Shown: one piece after another, positions 26,125-30,640 of the stretch
Layout of the letters: every line of letters begins with the position of its first letter
Numbering within the stretch: position 1 is the first letter of the stretch
NCBI GenBank assembly: GCA_020650975.1
Contig: JAIPMN010009719.1
Span: 1 to 30,640, forward strand
Length of the DNA stretch: 30,640 bases
Reading direction: 5' to 3'
From: Apostichopus californicus
Taxonomy: Eukaryota > Echinodermata > Holothuroidea > Aspidochirotida > Stichopodidae
Notes under the pieces: model-generated
Database searches by the model: none
Told to the model about the DNA's origin: nothing
Seen by the model: only the letters and a program-made list of their open reading frames with translations
Made by a program: the position numbers and the translations under genes

Positions 26125-26376
26125 TAGACGTTGGCCTCTTTGATCGGGTGTTACTAGGACAATGTTGTTCTTCCTAAGCATGCTACATGTTATTTACACG
26201 TAACTAATACAAGTGCCTATATTACTAGGCTTGAACAGAATCCCCAAAAGTGAACATACCATGGAATGGCCTTTTTTGTGCAACATGTTTCTTCTGTTTA
26301 TCTTTTGTCCAATAATTTTTTCCACAATGGTTGATTTATATGGTTTATATTCAGTATGCATGTATTATTAAAAGAC
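26125..26376. other. Spacer between two foldback elements
   Basis: AT-rich sequence without open frames of note. I see nothing in it. Confidence 0.6.
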
Positions 26377-26927
26377 TAGTCCAGGTCAACATTTCTTTTT
26401 GATATGTTAAAGAGGAACATAATCTAAGCATTCTGGTGAAATTTGCATTCAATTCCTATGTACGTTTTTTGAGATATTGACAGCTGAAGTTGCCTCCTTT
26501 TGTACCAAAATTAGACTTGGAGCAAACAGGCGTGACATTATTGTTGCACACTGATATATAATGTTTTGTTTTCCTTTAATATTTACGTCTAATTTTATAC
26601 TCTACAATTGGATGCATCCATAATGTGAATGTACCATAGGTATTGGTATTTTATAAACTTCACATCCCCTTTAGACAAACTAGTAAGCCTATCCAATCCA
26701 AGGTCAAATCAATAGACTGAAAAATAAAGAAAAAACAAAACACTATTTGTCAGTGTGCAACTATGACATGACACCTGTTTGCTTCAAGTTCACTTTTGGT
26801 AGAATATCAGATAACTTCAACTGTCAATATCTCAAAAACGGTACATAGGAATTGAATGCAAATTTCACCAGAATGTTTAGATTATGTTCCTCTTTTACAT
26901 ATCACAAAGAAAATTTGACCTGGACTA
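26377..26927. mobile_element. 551-bp foldback element with arms of about 200 bases
   Basis: Ends tagtccaggtcaa and ttgacctggacta are inverted repeats. The arms continue with aattcctatgtac / gtacataggaatt, gcaaacaggcgt / acacctgtttgc, and ttgttgcacactga / tcagtgtgcaac, so pairing extends to roughly 26590 on the left and 26712 on the right. Only about 120 bases form the loop. It has no coding capacity. Confidence 0.85.
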
Positions 26928-27917
26928 TTTTTTTTCATTCAGAAAGTGCTTGTAAGAGAAAAGTTTCAAAGAAATTGGTGCATGGCTATTGCCAAGTTGG
27001 TGTCTTTGATAAAAGAAAGCAGTGGCATAGTAAAGCTACCTTATTTACAATATTTTGTAAGTTTTACATACTGGTCACAACTTGTTTGCTTAAGTGGATT
27101 CTCATATGTACCAGAATATTGCAGTTCCTTAAAAAGTGAAAAATCTCAGCTGCAACTTTTAAAGGTCTGGTAACAGTTAAACACTAAAAAACCAAAAATC
27201 TAGTCATATTTTAAACACCTAAGACCAATCCTGACTCGTTCATGAAGTTTTCCGTTGCTAAAATCCATCGATTTGAAATTTCGCAATATTTGAAGACCAT
27301 TTTTGTGTCATTTTCCATACCAATTCTTTCCATATCGAAACCTTTCACAACGAAAGTCAATCCTTAATACACTTCACGAAATTCTGCATATTAGTTAAAA
27401 TCCAGTCGTTTCGTATCTGGAAATGCACATTGATTTTAACTCATTAGCACGTAATTAATTAAGTTTTTGGGTTCAAACTTTTCTGAGTGTATTTAGTTAT
27501 ATCCCAAGAATCATTGTGCAGAGTATGAGGGGGATTCGTCGCGTGTCTCTCTACCTTTAATGGGGGAGTACCAACGGATGTTTCTTTTGGTGTTGTCAAA
27601 AAAAAAACACTACTATACAACAACCAAATTTTGCAATGGAATTCAAAAATTCTATTTTGTTAAACATTTAAACATGAAGGCAGTGCCTTAAGTAAAGTTA
27701 CCTTAAAATGACTATTCCAGTAAGCTACGAAAAAAAAAAGGGCCAAAAAAAAATGATAGAAAAAAAAAAACACCTTGCTTACAAAGAGAGATGTTGCAAT
27801 ATTGTTTTTGTAATAGAGCAACCAACAGCAATTTTCTGAAAATTGGGTAGCATGGAATCATGGTTAAAGTGACAATGAAAGAGGCTTACATTGTACATGT
27901 ACACATACACACACACA
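26928..27917. other. Repeat-derived flank
   Basis: 27056-27160 resembles 25040-25160 (for example gtggattctcatatgtaccag versus atggattctcggtttgtaccag), and 27587-27660 resembles 25222-25300 (ggtgttgtca, aacactactatac, caaccaaatt). The material between looks unrelated. Poly-A runs occur at 27598-27608 and 27729-27772. A (CA)n run lies at 27899-27920. No gene is seen. Confidence 0.6.
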
Positions 27918-28503
27918 CATAGGCGGGGGGGCTGCAGCCCCCCCAACCCAAATTTTTTGTGAAAATTCGGGCAATATGGTGAGAATTTTTTGGGCACCTA
28001 CTGAAAGAAGAATAATTTGCAATGTGTTTTTCAAAAAAGTTTTTGTGAAATTCTGGCAATATGGTGAGAATTTTTCGAGCACCTACTAAAAGAAGAATAA
28101 TTTGCAAAGTGTTTTTCAAAATTTTTTTGGTTGCAAATTCGGGCAATATGGTGACAATTTTTCGGGCACCTACTGAAAGAATAATAATTTGCAATGTGTT
28201 TTTCAATGGTTAAACTGATATTATTATTATCGTTAGTATTATAACAACTTCCCCAATTATTGTAACCAATATGAAAGGGTAATAACACGGAAATTTTTTG
28301 CACGAACCGCGCGCGTTCAACATGTTAATGTTCATATATAGGCATTCACTGGTTATTGGCATGTGATGTAATAACCGATGAATGCCTGTATGATATACAC
28401 ATTAACATGTTGAACGCGCGCGGAGCGTGCGAACAATTTTGGTTATATTTTTCGGGCAAGTTGTTACAGCCCCCCCAAATCAAATTAGGCTCCTACGCCT
28501 ATG
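27918..28503. mobile_element. CATAGGCG-ended element carrying a nested palindrome
   Basis: Ends cataggcg (27918) and cgcctatg (28503) are inverted, with C-rich gcagccccccc blocks near both ends. Inside are three tandem copies of an 85-87 base unit (gcaatatggtga at 27971, 28056 and 28143) with tttcgggcacctact and gaataatttgcaa words. A separate palindrome (28300-28431) interrupts it. The ends are close to the gtggcgtag family at 3369. Confidence 0.7.
28300..28431. repeat. Long palindrome (58-62 base arms, 12-base loop)
   Basis: Left arm 28300-28357 and right arm 28370-28431 pair through cgcgcgttcaacatgttaat, ggcattca and ggttatt, with small bulges. The arms meet around loop ggcatgtgatgt. GC-rich cgcgcg blocks stand out in this AT-rich DNA. 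It sits inside the element at 27918-28503. Confidence 0.88.
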
Positions 28504-29157
28504 CACACCCATGCAAATATATGCAGTCATTTGTGGACCTAATCCAGTCTTTAATCATGTTATTGACAATTATATAAAAAAAACTTAACTTATTCAATAA
28601 TAAATTTGAGGCATTGGGTACAATGAACATGATCTGGTTTAGATTTTGAGCTTCTGTTTTTTTCAGAAATCGTTAGTTACGAATATAACTGCTAGTGTGT
28701 CTGTTATATCAGGTTAAAACACTTTCATTAAGTTAAGAACTTCTATTATTCTATCATCAGCTTCTTCAAAATAATTTTACTGAATATAATCAGTGGTTTT
28801 AAACTTAATGTTTTAGCTACTATGAATTGCAGCTCGAACCTATTTTTTTTTCTGTTTTAAATTTACTATGTAAGAAATATTTGTATATTAACATCACTAT
28901 GTATTATGAAAGTACTTCAGCTGTTGAGATTTTGAATTTGTTGTCAAACAACGTATGATTGCATATCCAATACACATTTTATATTGTAAAGGGCTATGCT
29001 ATATATAATAAAAACCTAAGATGGGCTTTAAGTCAATTCTTCCTGGTGATAGTCCTTTTTTGTCATTCTGAGAACATTTTTTAAGTTTTAAGAGATATGC
29101 CAGTTGCAGCTAACATACTATTTAGTTAGAAACCAAACCTTGATGTCATATTCCCAT
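28504..29157. other. AT-rich flank, nothing recognised
   Basis: Long A/T-rich sequence with AATAAA-like words at about 28600 and 29005. I see no gene or clear repeat. Confidence 0.6.
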
Positions 29158-29647
29158 AGCTCCCAACTCTTGAGAAGGCAAATGCTGGTCCGTGCCATGA
29201 ATTGCCGTCCTGGGGGAGGGGTATAAGGGGAGGGGGTGTCCCCCTCCCTATTTGAATTTTTTTGGAATCCTGGTGATGCCTACATATAAAATGGTTGCAC
29301 TTAGAAAGGCTTTTGTCACCCAAAATTTTCTGAGAAATATGCATTTTTTTGTGTGTAACATCAATAAATTGAAAATCAATAAATTGAATGGCATGAAAAT
29401 GTTCGCTGCTCGCCCCAATGAAAGAAATATAGGCTAATTTGAGGTTCAAATGATGCTGTAAGGGAGGTTTTATACTCTATTATGCTAAATGCTAAAGAAA
29501 TGATGGTTGCTAAGTCAAAATTTGATGCAATTTTTTTTATGTATACTTGACAATTACAATGCGGGTTTTTCGGACGCTTGCGCGGGTCAGCGGGTTTGGG
29601 TGTTAGAATGCGGGTCCAACCTGCGAAATGCGGGTCAGTTGGGAGCT
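29158..29647. mobile_element. 490-bp TIR element with AGCTCCCAACT ends
   Basis: Ends agctcccaact (29158-29168) and agttgggagct (29637-29647) are perfect inverted repeats. The interior includes the G-rich family (gggggaggggtataagggg, then acatataaaatggt) shared with 3424 and 17395, and a right part rich in gcgggt words. A clear target duplication was not found. The frames on the - strand here show no transposase. Confidence 0.7.
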
Positions 29648-30640
29648 CTGTATCCCCATTAAACAATGGATTTGGTAGATTGAATGTAACCTATTATGAT
29701 GTAAAGTTTTCAAAGCATGCAATGTTTTCTGGTATTTAGCATTTCGTCAGAAAGAAACTTTCATAGGAATATTACCTAATGATTTTTAGCTCGCCCCCCA
29801 CACTCATTTGTAGGCCTCACCCATCCCCCCAAACCCCAAAACAATTGTCAGACTTTTTCATTTTTTTTAGAATTGGTTATACCTCCCCTCTCCCCCCCCC
29901 CCCCACCCAGACAAGCATTGAACTCCTACAAATGGATGTCTAGCTAACACCCCTGACTTGTCAGTTTATTTCATCATTTCCGTAGCAAACATCGGCACCT
30001 GCAGTATTGTTGGAAGACGTTGTTTTTACAATTTACATGAAATAATAGGAATAATGCAGAAAACTGACATTTCATTGATAATTGGGGATCAAACTATCAG
30101 TCCTGCTTCAAAGCAGCATGCAGGGTTTCGTTAACCTCCAAGGACTGTGACTGAGGACATACTTAACTCCTGTATTGCTGATATAAAAGAAGAAAATGTT
30201 GTAAGCTTTAGGCACGATATTAATTTTGATATTCTGTAGGTCGTTTTAACCCATATCATGATTAGTCCAGGACATGTTTCTATACCACATTCAATTTTTG
30301 AGAAATGACACCCATTAGTTGAGGATTATCAGTTTAAGTGACTGGAACTCAAGTAATCTAATACACGGATAAATTATAGGTCAGTTCCCTTAGATGCAAC
30401 ACAAACTTAAAAAAAAAAAAAATGGGAAATAGAACTTTGATGGTCTCAAATGACATGTTTATTTATGTTGCAAAATTTTCAAAAGACAGATAATTTTGAA
30501 TGTTATCCAATGATACACTGTTGTTTATAATAAGTTAAAAGAACTTGCTTTGGCTATGTTATCGGAATTGACAAAAACCAACAACAATGGATTTACATTA
30601 ACTAAAGGCCTGCAAAGAGGAGGTGAGGTCATAACCGATT
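29648..30640. other. Right flank with repeat copy C
   Basis: Contains C-rich runs (29795-29835 and 29880-29908) and copy C of the dispersed repeat. The window ends without any gene signal. Confidence 0.6.
30230..30560 (+). repeat. Dispersed repeat family, copy C
   Basis: Shares aagtgactggaac, taatctaatacacgga, gatgcaacacaaac and cactgttgtttata with the copies at 15430 and 16990, in the same orientation. A run of about 15 A interrupts it near 30408-30421. Confidence 0.65.

Noticed and set aside
1..30640. CRISPR array, operon or bacterial defence system
   Set aside because: The gene is split by GT-AG introns, and the tandem repeats have no spacer-like unique inserts of constant length; the window is eukaryotic.

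Overview
The window looks like animal nuclear DNA. It is AT-rich, full of introns and crowded with degenerate repeats. Its one convincing protein-coding gene is on the + strand, spread over about 22 kb in at least 15 small exons plus a choice of two last exons. The protein (death-fold domains, N-terminal domains with TIR-like order, a Ser/Pro/Gln-rich linker) and the repeat content (LINE fragment, probable tRNA-derived SINE, many foldback elements) suggest a marine invertebrate, perhaps a deuterostome such as an echinoderm. That placement is inference; no species marker was recognised.

Gene model. A plausible first coding exon has its ATG at 1229. Exons follow at 3821, 4460, 5551, 7037, 8368, 9825, 10349, 12434, 14194, 15329, 16073, 18041, 18393 and 20727. 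Every junction is phase 1, every intron is GT-AG, and the joined frame is open. Residues 14-165 and 208-353 each show an alternating strand/helix pattern that I read as a TIR-like fold, so the N-terminus may hold two such domains. Residues 354-766 form a low-complexity linker. The last exon encodes a six-helix Death domain. Two candidate terminal exons exist, 22330-22646 and 23695-23978. Each accepts the same phase-1 donor, each encodes a Death domain and each ends in its own stop. The predicted proteins are 871 and 860 residues. The layout resembles an innate-immune or NF-kB/apoptosis adaptor with the opposite domain order to MyD88 (Death then TIR) and with swappable Death domains.

Region by region: 1-1228 is upstream DNA with small inverted repeats and a perfect palindrome flanked by 8-bp direct repeats. 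1229-10537 holds the two TIR-like domains; its introns carry a 145-bp repeat module and a GTGGCGTAG-ended element. 10538-20765 holds the linker exons; its introns carry a TIR-ended transposon relic, a SINE-like tRNA relic and a 52-bp minisatellite. 20766-22329 holds a short-unit minisatellite and a broken LINE tail. 22330-23978 holds the two Death-domain exons. 23979-30640 has no gene I can support; it holds a 138-bp tandem repeat, two long foldback elements, a nested palindrome insertion and other repeat relics.

All domain calls come from reading the translated sequence by eye. No database search or expression evidence was available.
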